NCBI RefSeq assembly: GCF_014698825.1
Contig: NZ_JACJTT010000006.1
Coordinates: forward strand, 146,046 to 210,045
Source of the DNA: Richelia sinica FACHB-800
GTDB taxonomy: Bacteria; Cyanobacteriota; Cyanobacteriia; Cyanobacteriales; Nostocaceae
Direction: 5' to 3'
Length of the DNA stretch: 64,000 bases
The translations under genes were made by a program, and so were the position numbers. Below, piece by piece: positions 8,211 to 17,284 of this stretch. The notes under the pieces were generated by a model. The model was not told the DNA's origin. It ran no database searches and was given only the letters and a program-made list of their open reading frames with translations. Every line of letters starts with the position of its first letter. Position 1 is the first letter of the stretch.

Positions 8211-9248
8211 ATGAACAAATTAATTAACACTAACATTAAAAGTTCTCACGTCTTATTAACACCTCATGAAGTTAAGGCGAAATTACCTTTAACGAAGACT
8301 GCTGAACATACTATTTTAAAGTATCGACAAGAATTAGAACATATTCTAGATTTTAAAGATAGCAGAAAATTCATTGTAGTTGGACCTTGCTCAATTCACG
8401 ACCCACAAGCAGCCCTAGAATATGCTGATAAATTAAAAGTATTAGCAGAAAAAGTCAAAGATAAACTCCTATTAATTATGCGAGTTTACTTTGAAAAACC
8501 AAGAACAACAACAGGGTGGAAAGGGCTAATCAATGACCCAGATATGGATGATTCTTTCCATGTTGAAAAAGGTATCTTAATGGCGAGAAATTTATTATTA
8601 AAACTCGCTGAACTAGGATTACCCACAGCCACAGAAGCCCTAGACCCAATTATTCCTCAATACATTAGTGAATTAATCTCGTGGTCAGCCATTGGGGCAC
8701 GTACTACCGAATCACAAACCCACAGAGAAATGGCTAGTGGTTTGTCCATGCCTGTAGGATTTAAAAATGGTACTGATGGTAATATTCAAGTAGCATTAAA
8801 TGCCCTGAAATCTGCAAAAACCCCCCACAATTTTTTAGGTATTAATCAAAAAGGACAAGTAAGCTTATTTCAAACTAGGGGTAACGACTATGGCCATGTG
8901 ATTTTACGGGGTGGAAATCAACCTAATTTCGATGTAGAAAGCGTGAAAATAGTCGAGGAACAATTAAAGGCTGAAAATTTACCTCCCAGAATAGTAATTG
9001 ATTGTAGCCATGGCAATACGAACAAAGACTACAGATTACAACCAGCCGTATTTGAGCAAGTAATTAAACAGATTATAGATGGAAATAATTCCATTGTAGG
9101 AATGATGTTGGAATCCCATTTATATGAAGGCAATCAAGCAATTACTGGTAAACGGGAAGATTTAAAATATGGTGTTTCTGTAACCGACAAATGTATTAGT
9201 TGGGAAGAAACAGAAAGAATTATTTTATCTGCTCATAGTAACCTATAA
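8211..9248 (+). CDS. aroG: DAHP synthase, class I alpha (AroF/G/H type)
   Basis: 3-deoxy-D-arabino-heptulosonate-7-phosphate synthase condenses PEP with erythrose-4-phosphate, the first step of the shikimate pathway. At 345 residues it has the size of the E. coli AroFGH family. Landmarks: VVGPCSIHD (~58-66), MRVYFEKPRTTTGWKGLINDP, SWSAIGARTTESQTHREMASGLSMPVGFKNGTDG, and the metal-binding VIDCSHGN and GMMLESHL motifs. The feedback subtype (Phe, Tyr or Trp) cannot be told by eye, so the symbol is generic. A non-homologous-length beta-type enzyme is encoded at 59177. Confidence 0.93.
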   Translation: MNKLINTNIKSSHVLLTPHEVKAKLPLTKTAEHTILKYRQELEHILDFKDSRKFIVVGPCSIHDPQAALEYADKLKVLAEKVKDKLLLIMRVYFEKPRTTTGWKGLINDPDMDDSFHVEKGILMARNLLLKLAELGLPTATEALDPIIPQYISELISWSAIGARTTESQTHREMASGLSMPVGFKNGTDGNIQVALNALKSAKTPHNFLGINQKGQVSLFQTRGNDYGHVILRGGNQPNFDVESVKIVEEQLKAENLPPRIVIDCSHGNTNKDYRLQPAVFEQVIKQIIDGNNSIVGMMLESHLYEGNQAITGKREDLKYGVSVTDKCISWEETERIILSAHSNL

Positions 9249-9801
9249 AGCTTGACAAGCCTCAGCATTAATTAGCCACTAGATGGTAATGGTTAATTTA
9301 GCCAAAACCAAAAGGTGGCTTTTTAGTTTGGGAATATGTAGTTTTTACTTAAGAAAAATTTATATTATGAATTTTAGATAAAGATAAGTGATTTTCGTAA
9401 TTTTATTTAAATAGCAAGATTTGATATGACTAAACATAATGTTATTAACTGTTTTTGATAGTTGTTATTCTTTCAGGATAAGAATTTCCACTTCTGATTT
9501 ACTTTTCAGTCTATCAAGCTATTAAATAGATATTTCTTGTTCTAAACTTTACAGAAAAATATAAATTATTTATGAAGTTATATCTTCATAATTTTTACTG
9601 ACCATAAATCGTGATACTTAAAAATTACGTACATTTTCTAGTTGTCTCATCAGGTGCTCAACTTTAAGTAATTCAGATTGGTCTCCTTACAGTACGTTGC
9701 ATGTAAATAAAGGACACTGCTATCTGAATGCCATCAAGATGATGGGGTAGACATTTTGCCTGCCCTTATAGATTTCACTGACATCAAAATTGCTGTGCTG
9801 T
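9249..9801. other. Intergenic region downstream of the alpha DAHP synthase
   Basis: About 550 bp. The proximal part holds the probable terminator listed separately. The rest is AT-rich, with a leader of ~90 bp before the PEP-CTERM gene (short palindromic CATCAAGATGATGGGG near 9731). No ORF or RNA is recognised. Confidence 0.4.
9274..9325 (+). terminator. Probable intrinsic terminator of the alpha DAHP synthase gene
   Basis: AGCCAC (9274-9279) pairs with GTGGCT (9315-9320), followed directly by TTTTTAG. An alternative smaller stem uses AGCC at 9300-9303. Position 26 bp after the stop codon fits transcription termination; the long loop makes the exact fold uncertain. Confidence 0.5.
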
Positions 9802-10473
9802 ATGAAAATTAAATCAAATTCATTTTGGTCTTTACTCTTAGCTTTACCTATCACTTCTTTAGCTTCAATTCCTGCCTCTGCTGCTACGCTAACATGGTTG
9901 GGTGGAACATGTAGTTTGGATATATCTCAAGCAATTCCACCAACATCCTTAACAATTGGTGGGTGTGTTAAAAGTCAGGCAATAAAGGATTTAGATATAT
10001 CAAACAAGATAAATGATTTACATATTACACTTAGTGTTCTGAACAAGAACACTGGGAAAAATGAGGAACTGAAAACAGATTTCTTTTTCAATGCAGGAAC
10101 TGAACCTACTGAATATAAACCGATATGGAGTTTTCAGGATTTGATGGGTTTTGGGTATAACGCACAAGATCAAAGAACACAAGCTATTAGTATTGTTGAT
10201 GCCAAGAGTTATTGGACAATTGACGGAAAAAAAGTTTGTCTAACCAGCCCTGATAAAAAAGTAGAACTTCACTCTAACAAAACATCAGGTTCTAAATTTG
10301 CGTGGGGGTTATTAGACTCTGTTTTAGGTTTATTAATTACCCCAGCCTATGCTACTGGGGCTTGTCCTGTTCCTGAACCCGATTCTTCAGCAGGTATGGT
10401 CTTGATGGGGACTACATTACTGCTATTGGGTATGAAAATTAAATTGAAAGCCAAAAACCCATCTCATACTTAA
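9802..10473 (+). CDS. PEP-CTERM sorting-domain protein
   Basis: Starts at ATG 9802 (MKIKSNSFWSLLLALP); an in-frame TTG at 9790 is less likely. It has an N-terminal signal peptide with cleavage likely after ASA in TSLASIPASAATL. The C terminus carries the PEP-CTERM tripartite signal: VPEPDSSAG, a hydrophobic stretch (MVLMGTTLLLLGM) and a basic tail (KIKLKAKNPS). It should be exported and processed by an exosortase. The body is of unknown function, with three Cys residues after the signal peptide (GGTCSL, GGCVKS, KVCLT). Confidence 0.8.
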   Translation: MKIKSNSFWSLLLALPITSLASIPASAATLTWLGGTCSLDISQAIPPTSLTIGGCVKSQAIKDLDISNKINDLHITLSVLNKNTGKNEELKTDFFFNAGTEPTEYKPIWSFQDLMGFGYNAQDQRTQAISIVDAKSYWTIDGKKVCLTSPDKKVELHSNKTSGSKFAWGLLDSVLGLLITPAYATGACPVPEPDSSAGMVLMGTTLLLLGMKIKLKAKNPSHT

Positions 10474-10566
10474 TCAAGCTTATTTGCCAATTTTTAGTCA
10501 CAACTATTTTCAGAGATAGGTTGTGTAAAAAATTTTGCTAGCTGGCAGTTATTTTGATTAAATTAT

Positions 10567-10594
10567 CGTCATCCCCCATATCTAGGGGATGACG
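10567..10594. terminator. Bidirectional hairpin between convergent genes
   Basis: CGTCATCCCC (10567-10576) is perfectly complementary to GGGGATGACG (10585-10594), giving a 10-bp stem with an 8-nt loop. It lies between the ends of the PEP-CTERM gene and prmA. There is no long T-run, so it may be a dispersed repeat acting as an mRNA 3' end rather than a strict intrinsic terminator. Confidence 0.55.
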
Positions 10595-10617
10595 AGAAAG
10601 CAAAATTAACGAGTAAA

Positions 10618-11538
10618 CTAAATCCTACGGGCATTGAAGCAGCACCATTCTTTCCGCTTCCAAAGAGTAGCTACAATCCAACCATTCTGTTCCAAAGCAT
10701 CAGCAATAGCCTTAGATTGTTCAAGGAGAATACCGCTAAAAATACCCCAACTACTGGATGCCGTAATGCTGCTAATTTCTGGTAGTAATTCGATAATTAC
10801 ATCAGCCAAAATATTGCAGACAACACCATTGACTGGTGCATCAATTTGCGCCTGTACAGCCTCTACACTACCCTGTAATGCTATCAATCTATCTGATGTA
10901 ATATCATTGAGGGCGCGGTTGCTAATGGTGGATTGTACTGCTAATGGGTCGTTATCAACGGCATAAACTTTTTTCGCACCTAACAGCAATGCACCGATGG
11001 AGAGAATTCCAGAACCACAACCAATATCAGCAATAATTTGTGGTTCGTTTTGTTCATCTGACCCAATAAAAGATTTAGGCAGGTCACTCAGACGCATTTC
11101 CAGTGATTCTAAGCACAACTGAGTTGTCGCATGGTTACCTGTCCCAAAAGCTACTCCAGGGTCAAGACGAATGACAAGGCGTTCTGTTGAAGCTGGAAAA
11201 GGTAGCCAAGCGGGGTTGATGAGAAAGCGATCGCCTATTTCTTGGGGTTGCCAATATTGTTTCCAGCTACTGGCCCAGTCTTCCTCATCAATTAACTGCC
11301 AATGCAATATCGGTGCAGAAAGCCCCACACAGAGGGCATCCTGACGCAACCATAAGGATAGTGCCCCTAAATCTAGCAATTGGGCTTGAAAACTGGGTAA
11401 ATAACCTTTAATTAATGAAGAATTACCTTTACTTTCCGAAGCTGTTCCACGACAACCAAATGTTTCCAGTCGCCAAAAGATAGAATCTTCTAGGTCTGGT
11501 TCACATAAAATTTTCAGTTCCCACCAGGTATTTGCCAT
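10618..11538 (-). CDS. prmA: Ribosomal protein L11 methyltransferase PrmA
   Basis: SAM-dependent trimethylation of ribosomal protein L11. 306 residues with the family's N-terminal substrate-recognition domain, then [21 protein letters not shown], the SAM motif [19 protein letters not shown], acidic loop [11 protein letters not shown], and the [10 protein letters not shown] motif that corresponds to the N-P-P-Y-like catalytic loop of PrmA. Full length. It is 118 bp downstream of serA on the same strand and may be cotranscribed. Confidence 0.94.
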   Translation of the reverse strand: MANTWWELKILCEPDLEDSIFWRLETFGCRGTASESKGNSSLIKGYLPSFQAQLLDLGALSLWLRQDALCVGLSAPILHWQLIDEEDWASSWKQYWQPQEIGDRFLINPAWLPFPASTERLVIRLDPGVAFGTGNHATTQLCLESLEMRLSDLPKSFIGSDEQNEPQIIADIGCGSGILSIGALLLGAKKVYAVDNDPLAVQSTISNRALNDITSDRLIALQGSVEAVQAQIDAPVNGVVCNILADVIIELLPEISSITASSSWGIFSGILLEQSKAIADALEQNGWIVATLWKRKEWCCFNARRI

Positions 11539-11656
11539 AAAAGTTTAAATTTAGATTTTTGATTTCCCATTGGTAATGGTAATCGGTACTATCTTTTAAG
11601 TTACCAATCACCACTTACCAATTAGCTATCTTCCAGCCAAAATCCAAAATCTAAAG

Positions 11657-13237
11657 TTACAGTGTGACAGTATAGGCATCACGGATGCCAGGAACTTTGG
11701 TGATTTCATCCAAAATACCATCGGGTAATGGATCATCGATACTCAATGCCATAACTGCATCCCCACGGACAATTTTCCGTCCTACTTGCATACTGGCAAT
11801 ATTCACATTGAAACTGCCTAGTAGGGAACCGAGTTTACCAATAATTCCTGGCATATCTCGGTGGAGGGTAAATAGCATATATTTGCTGGGGGGGACGTTA
11901 ATGGGGAAACCATCAACATCTGTGAGGTGAATTTCCTTATCACCTAACAAAGCACCTGTAACAGAGTGAGTTCCTAAACTACCTGTAGCTTCCAGATGAA
12001 TTGAACCTGCATAGTCGCGGGCAGAAGCATCTCTAGTTTCAATTACCCGAATGCCTCTTTCTTTGGCTTCGATAGTGGCATTAACATAATTGACTCGTTC
12101 CCGGAGAGCTTGATAAAGTAATCCTTTCAAAGCTGCTACTACCAAAGGCTGACTCTTATTGGTTGCTAGTTCCCCTTGCAGTCTCACCGTTAAGGTTTCT
12201 ACCCGACCTCCGGCCAATTGTCCCACCAAGTTACCCAAGGTTTCTGACAACTGCATATAAGGCTTGAGTTCTTCTAAGACATCGGGGCCTAGTCCAGGGA
12301 TATTCACTGCGGAACGGGCTGGTAGTCCTAAGAGAACATCGCGAATTTGTTCAGCTACATCAATAGCTACGTTGACTTGGGCTTCTGTGGTGGATGCACC
12401 TAAGTGGGGAGTGAGGATGATATCTTTACCAAGCGATCGCAATTCTGACTCACCCAATGGTTCAGAATCAAACACATCCAACGCTGCACCCGCAATTTTA
12501 CCCTCACGAATTGCTGCTGCTAAAGCTGCTTCATCAATAATTCCACCTCTAGCACAGTTAATAATTCTGGCTGTAGGTTTCATCTTCCCTAAGGTTTTAG
12601 CGTTAATTAAATTAGTTGTTTCTGGTGTTTTGGGAATGTGGAGAGTGATATAGTCTGCTTGCTGGAACAGCAAATCTAAATCTACTAATTGACAACCCAG
12701 CTGTTCAGCCCGTTCTGTGGAGATAAAGGGGTCATAAGCCAATAATTTCATCCCCATTGCTTTAGCAACATTCGCTACATGGGAGCCAATTTTCCCTAAA
12801 CCCACCACACCGAGAGTTTTTTTGTATACTTCTGCGCCAACAAAAGTTTTCCGATCCCATTCACCTTTTTTCACAGAAGCATTAGCATCTGGAATGTGAC
12901 GGGATAACGATAACATCATTGCTAGAGCATGTTCCGCAGCAGCAATGGTATTGCCTTCAGGGGAATTTACAACTACAATACCTTTACGGGTAGCGGCGGG
13001 AACATCCACATTATCCACTCCCACACCAGCACGACCAATAATTTTTAATTGTGTGCCAGCTTCTATTATTTCTTGAGTGACGCGAGTTCCAGAACGAATC
13101 ATCAGTGCGTCATATTCACCAATAATTTCGATTAGTTCTGCTGGCTTAAGACCTGTTTTGACATCAACTGTTGCCACTTGGGAAAGGATGTCAATACCAG
13201 CCTGGTCAATGGGATCGGAGACAAGAACCTTGGACAT
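11657..13237 (-). CDS. serA: D-3-phosphoglycerate dehydrogenase SerA
   Basis: Catalyses NAD-dependent oxidation of 3-phosphoglycerate, the first step of serine synthesis. 526 residues, the long type-I form: catalytic/NAD domain (VVGLGKIGSHVANVAKAMG Rossmann motif at ~146-164, NCARGGIIDEAAL, and catalytic His in ILTPHLGAST), an intervening domain (~320-445), and a C-terminal ACT domain (YMLFTLHRDMPGIIGKLGSLLGSFNVNIASMQVGR) probably sensing serine. The ATG at 13237 gives the standard MSKVLVSDPID start. Confidence 0.96.
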   Translation of the reverse strand: MSKVLVSDPIDQAGIDILSQVATVDVKTGLKPAELIEIIGEYDALMIRSGTRVTQEIIEAGTQLKIIGRAGVGVDNVDVPAATRKGIVVVNSPEGNTIAAAEHALAMMLSLSRHIPDANASVKKGEWDRKTFVGAEVYKKTLGVVGLGKIGSHVANVAKAMGMKLLAYDPFISTERAEQLGCQLVDLDLLFQQADYITLHIPKTPETTNLINAKTLGKMKPTARIINCARGGIIDEAALAAAIREGKIAGAALDVFDSEPLGESELRSLGKDIILTPHLGASTTEAQVNVAIDVAEQIRDVLLGLPARSAVNIPGLGPDVLEELKPYMQLSETLGNLVGQLAGGRVETLTVRLQGELATNKSQPLVVAALKGLLYQALRERVNYVNATIEAKERGIRVIETRDASARDYAGSIHLEATGSLGTHSVTGALLGDKEIHLTDVDGFPINVPPSKYMLFTLHRDMPGIIGKLGSLLGSFNVNIASMQVGRKIVRGDAVMALSIDDPLPDGILDEITKVPGIRDAYTVTL

Positions 13238-13663
13238 AATTAGGTCATTTAAAGTTACAAATTTTGCTGGACAAGACTTTTAAGTTTAGTCTTTATCTGT
13301 TGCCCTTCAGCAAAAAATTATGTGTTTTTATATCAAACCAGTCTCAGCAAACTCCTGACTGATGTTAAGAGTCTGTATGTTTGACCAGACAACATCGGTT
13401 GATGAACACCGAGTGTCGGTAGATTTGAAATACCACAGAATCCTAGAATATCAAAGATTGTGACATAGAAATTTGGGAGTTCAGAAGTATGCCTATGGCA
13501 CGCTACGCGAACAGGAGTTCAGGAGTTACAGAAGTATGCCTACGGCACGCTGCGCGAACAGGAGTTACAGAAGTTCAGGAGTTCAGAAGTATGCCTACGG
13601 CACGCTACGCGAACAGGAGTATGGTTAGGGCTGGGCATGAGTTTTAGGCTTTGAGGATAAATT
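13238..13663. other. Intergenic region with triplicated 38-nt repeat
   Basis: The serA-proximal half should contain the serA promoter. The distal half is taken up by the short repeats listed separately. No ORF with coding character is seen. Confidence 0.5.
13482..13620. repeat. Three near-identical 38-nt direct repeats
   Basis: Copies at 13482-13519, 13529-13566 and 13584-13620 share CAGAAGTATGCCTACGGCAC followed by GCTACGCGAACAGGAGTT, with single-base differences. The gaps are 9 and 17 nt and themselves consist of AGGAGTT(A/C)-type partial copies. The core GCCTACGGCACGCTACGCGA resembles a dispersed Nostocales intergenic repeat. The unequal, repeat-derived gaps rule out a CRISPR array. Confidence 0.85.
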
Positions 13664-14431
13664 TTAACTGACTGAGTTAGGGTCAATACCTAGTTCTCTT
13701 AACTGTTGGGCTAATAAATCAGCCCGTTGGCGTTCTTGTTCGGCCCGTTGATGTTCTTGTTCGGCCCGTTGGCGTTCCTGTTCTGCTTGTTCTTGACTCC
13801 AAAGAAGTAAATTTCCTTCTTTATCCCACCACCGTAGCCAATTTGTGGTTTGGCATAATCTTTCACCTTGCCAAATGCCGAGAAATAACTCTATCTCAGG
13901 AATCCATATCCTGCCGTTGGCATCTGCTAATTGTAAGGTATATTTGCCATTTTCTAAGTACCGCACTTCTAAACTCGGTTCGTAAAGATCATAGGTAACG
14001 TAAGCGGGAACTTTGAGAATCTGTTCGTAGAAGTAAAGTTTACCGTAGGGTGGAGTTGAGCGCACAGATAATTCTCCACCATCTGTATCAGAGAGAAATT
14101 CCATCACTACCGCTACTTGTTCACCTTCTAAGTTGGGGGTATAGCTGCGACGAATAATATCTGCTGCTACAGGTTGTACTTGTGGTACATAGAACCAGTC
14201 AGGGGCTTTAACGATAATTTTTTTGTTAACCGTGGCTACTAGTCCAAAGTTGGAACCAATGAGCATTTGAGGTTGAATGCGTCCTGCATTACCTAAAGCA
14301 TCTGTTAGTGCCGCAGCTAGGGTTGGTTGCTGGATATTTTCCACGGGGTCGTCAGGTAAAATATAGTCTGCGGGAAGTGCTTCCCAAGTGATAGTGGGTT
14401 TTTTGGGAATGGGGGGAGTTTGCAGAACCAT
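13664..14431 (-). CDS. Uma2 family (DUF820) putative endonuclease
   Basis: 255 residues of the Uma2/DUF820 family, greatly expanded in cyanobacteria. It has a PD-(D/E)XK-like core: VKAPDWFYVPQV, then VAVVMEFLSDTDGGELSVRSTPPYGKLYFYEQILKVPAYVTYDLY. The C-terminal ~45 residues are a charged coiled coil made of repeated AEQERQR-type units encoded by 21-bp DNA repeats (13720-13790). The real biological role of the family is not established; nuclease activity is inferred from the fold. Confidence 0.85.
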   Translation of the reverse strand: MVLQTPPIPKKPTITWEALPADYILPDDPVENIQQPTLAAALTDALGNAGRIQPQMLIGSNFGLVATVNKKIIVKAPDWFYVPQVQPVAADIIRRSYTPNLEGEQVAVVMEFLSDTDGGELSVRSTPPYGKLYFYEQILKVPAYVTYDLYEPSLEVRYLENGKYTLQLADANGRIWIPEIELFLGIWQGERLCQTTNWLRWWDKEGNLLLWSQEQAEQERQRAEQEHQRAEQERQRADLLAQQLRELGIDPNSVS

Positions 14432-14487
14432 GTTTTGTCTCCGTAGTAAATAGTATGTGGGATTTGGGGCACTAATTAATTACCCAA

Positions 14488-15258
14488 TTAGGGAAATTTT
14501 CTTTCCTTCACTTCTGAAACGTAAGTTGCTACGGCTGTAGTAATTTGTTCTCGCAGATTTGTATAAACTTTGGCAAATGGAGGATGTCTTTCTGCTAGTC
14601 CTAACACATCAGAAGTAACTAGAACTTGACCATCACAGTCTCCCCCAGCACCAATACCAATAGTAGGAATTCGTAATTTTTGTGTAATTTCTAATGCTAA
14701 CTGACTGGGAATATGTTCTAATACTACCGCAAAGGCTCCTGCTTGTTCTAGGGCGATCGCTTCTTGTAAGATTCTCTCGCTTGCTTCCTGGGTTTTGCCT
14801 TGTTGTCGTAAACCTAGTTGATGAACAGATTGGGGTGTCAAACCCACATGACCCATCACGGGAATACCTGCCTGTACCAGCCGTCCTACAGTTTCCACCA
14901 TTGCTGGATATCCACCCTCTAATTTTACTGCTTGCGCTCCTGTTTCTTTCAACACTCTCCCCGCCGAGTGCATGGCCTGGGAAATACTTTCTTGATAAGT
15001 CAAAAACGGTAAATCAACTACTACTAAAGCCCGTTTTACCCCGCGACGTACAGCTTTAGCATGATAAATCATTTCCTCTAAGCTAATTGGCAGTGTTGTT
15101 TCATAGCCGAGAACTGCCGCCATAGAATCACCTACTAAGATTAAGTCTACACCAGCTGCATCTAACAACTGAGCGATCGCATAATCCCAGGCAGTCAAGG
15201 CCACAATAGCACGTCCCTGCTGTTTCCATTGAATTAATTGCTGGTTGGTAACTGCCAT
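14488..15258 (-). CDS. panB: Ketopantoate hydroxymethyltransferase PanB
   Basis: Transfers a hydroxymethyl group from methylene-THF to alpha-ketoisovalerate, the first committed step of pantothenate/CoA synthesis. 256 residues, full length: [38 protein letters not shown], the VKLEGG motif, [19 protein letters not shown], and the [22 protein letters not shown] block. Asp43/Asp82-type Mg ligands (VGDS and VVDLPF) are visible. Neighbours are unrelated. Confidence 0.96.
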   Translation of the reverse strand: MAVTNQQLIQWKQQGRAIVALTAWDYAIAQLLDAAGVDLILVGDSMAAVLGYETTLPISLEEMIYHAKAVRRGVKRALVVVDLPFLTYQESISQAMHSAGRVLKETGAQAVKLEGGYPAMVETVGRLVQAGIPVMGHVGLTPQSVHQLGLRQQGKTQEASERILQEAIALEQAGAFAVVLEHIPSQLALEITQKLRIPTIGIGAGGDCDGQVLVTSDVLGLAERHPPFAKVYTNLREQITTAVATYVSEVKERKFP

Positions 15259-15383
15259 AAGTGATTTTAAATTCTGGATTTTAGATTTTGGATGAGGTAA
15301 TGGGTAAGAGGCAATAGGGTTAAGAAATAATAAAACATATGACCATCATTAACTACCAATTACCAATTACCAATCACCAATCC

Positions 15384-16478
15384 CTACTTCACTGCCCGAC
15401 CAAAAGCCAGGTGAGGTTCTGCTTTCCTCATATTAGGCATGACCCAAGCTAAACCTTCGCTAGTTCCTACCCACAATTTATTACCCATATCTGCGGCTAG
15501 AGTCACTACCTGGCTAGAAGGTAGTCCAGTCACCATATCCAACACAGATCCTGTATGGGGATTTAATCTTAATAAACCATTAGTAGTTCCTACCCAGACA
15601 CTACCATCTTTAGCAAATTTGATCGATGTTACACTTCTGCCGCGCAGAGGAGTAACAGACCGCAACACTATACCATTTTTAGGATTAACTACTAACAATT
15701 GGTTTGGCATTCCCGCCCAAATTAATCCTTCTGGACTAATAGCTAAAGCTTGCACTGTTGCCCCTGGTAAATTATCAATGCGCTTCATGATTAAAGCACT
15801 AGCGGTATTTACCCGTATTAATCCATCCAACGTACCTACCCAAAGTTGACCATCTGCATCTAAAGTCATGGCATTGGCACTGACACCAGGCAGATTTCTC
15901 AAAGTAGTCATGATTAAACCTTGGTCGGGACTAATCAAAACTAAGCCGCTATCAGTACCTGTCCATAAATAACCACGCTTATCTACTAACAGTGATAAAA
16001 CTCGCTTGGAAGGCAACAATAAATTTTGAGCAGTAATTTGGTTAGTAAGTGGATCAACTCTGGTCAAACCTTCATAGTTTCCCACCCACAGCCTACCGAC
16101 TTTATCTTGGGCTAATGCGTCAATGGTAATGTTAGGCAAACTGATCCGAGAAATAATTCTGCCTGTATTTGGGTTAATCCGCGATAAACCTCGCCAAGAC
16201 CCCACCCAAAGATTACCTGTAACATCTCCCAATAGATGACTAATCCGATAATCTGTTTCTAGAGAGCGTTCTTCCACATCCCGCTCATTGGGTAGTCTAT
16301 CTATCCGTGGTGGTGGAGGTACGGCAGGATAGGCAGGTTGGGAATTGAGAGAACGATAAGGGTTGGTGTTAACAGTTTGATTTTGTGCAGTTGCTGGAAA
16401 GATGATGCTCGGTAACGCTATTAACCCCAGCACAGCTGATGTCATGAATAAATTAGCACACCTGAAAGACAAGGCCAC
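15384..16478 (-). CDS. Exported beta-propeller protein (two-component-regulator propeller repeats)
   Basis: 364 residues with an N-terminal signal peptide (LFMTSAVLGLIALPSIIFPATAQ). From ~residue 80 it has 6-7 repeats of the form 'G-x-LWVG-x-GL-x-R(I/V)NPxTG' (DVTGNLWVGSWRGLSRINP, DKVGRLWVGNYEGLTRVDP, DADGQLWVGTLDGLIRVN, KDGSVWVGTTNGLLRLNP), typical of the Reg_prop beta-propeller. Unlike Bacteroides hybrid sensors, no kinase follows, so it is a free-standing periplasmic propeller. Ligand unknown. Confidence 0.8.
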   Translation of the reverse strand: MALSFRCANLFMTSAVLGLIALPSIIFPATAQNQTVNTNPYRSLNSQPAYPAVPPPPRIDRLPNERDVEERSLETDYRISHLLGDVTGNLWVGSWRGLSRINPNTGRIISRISLPNITIDALAQDKVGRLWVGNYEGLTRVDPLTNQITAQNLLLPSKRVLSLLVDKRGYLWTGTDSGLVLISPDQGLIMTTLRNLPGVSANAMTLDADGQLWVGTLDGLIRVNTASALIMKRIDNLPGATVQALAISPEGLIWAGMPNQLLVVNPKNGIVLRSVTPLRGRSVTSIKFAKDGSVWVGTTNGLLRLNPHTGSVLDMVTGLPSSQVVTLAADMGNKLWVGTSEGLAWVMPNMRKAEPHLAFGRAVK

Positions 16479-17284
16479 AATCGTACTTCCTTTACAGAGT
16501 AATGACTATAACTAGATAACTATTGCCTAAACTGGCTGAAAATTCATTACCAGTGTTCCCTTTATTAGCATTTTTTAAACTTTTTGAGCTAAAAATTTTT
16601 TAATCTGCTCACTGCTGATGGTACAGCGTCAAATTCACTCCTGAACTTCCGCACTTACAACTAAAGGCCGTCCTTTGTAAAGCATTCTTAATAAAATATT
16701 GAAAACTTTCTTTAATAAGAAATTTAAATGAATAAGTTAAAAAGTTTCAAAGAATAACTTATTGAAATCTTGATATATTGTGAGACAAGTTACAAATTTC
16801 GTGGTGTGCAACCTTTTTATCCTTGTCCCACCTGTTACTAAACTGCAAGTATTATGTGTATCGTTCCTTGGCAAAGGAAAGGTATCAGAAAAAATAGGAG
16901 AATCAGCAATTAAGCCAACTCCCCTTCAAAACTACCCAATTTTCCAGAATAACTGCCCAGACATAATAAAAACGGCAGAAGTTCCTATGGTGTTGAGTCA
17001 GTTTAGTCAGGTAATTAGGACAGATAAAAAAACTTTAGTATTTAGTGATCAGAATGAAAAACTACTGCGTCCAAAATTGAGTACCTATAAGTAAATGTAA
17101 AAGGTATTGTATTTTACTGCGTATAAAGTGGTTTTTTGCATCAACACAGATCCTGTCCTAAAGTTCGCCCCAAAATATAAGTTTTCCTTATATCAGCTAT
17201 GAGAAAGGAAGAAAAAAAAGGGTGAGAGTAATTAGCACATAACGTGATTTGATAGTAAAAAGAGTGACTTCTTGGAAGGAAAAT
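16479..17284. promoter_or_regulatory. rbcL upstream region and ~500-nt leader
   Basis: About 800 bp separate the propeller gene from rbcL. In Anabaena sp. PCC 7120 the rbc operon is known to be transcribed from roughly 500 nt upstream of rbcL, and the NtcA-like site here is at the matching distance. A small hairpin ATATAAG/CTTATAT lies at 17175-17193. An open frame at 16780-17094 begins with TTG and lacks coding character, so I treat this stretch as untranslated leader. Confidence 0.6.
16779..16794 (+). promoter_or_regulatory. NtcA/BifA-type binding site upstream of rbcL
   Basis: TGT-N10-ACA (TGTGAGACAAGTTACA). NtcA/BifA (VF1) of Anabaena is reported to bind TGT(N9-10)ACA sites, including one in the rbcL promoter region. 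The site is 491 bp before the rbcL ATG. Location relative to the known start implies repression or nitrogen-dependent modulation; this is inferred. Confidence 0.6.

Noticed and set aside
13482..13620. Possible mini CRISPR array (three direct repeats)
   Set aside because: Spacers are 9 and 17 nt and consist of partial repeat copies. No cas genes or uniform spacers.
16780..17094. 104-codon open frame upstream of rbcL
   Set aside because: TTG start, no ribosome-binding site or recognisable content, and it lies within the expected rbcL leader.
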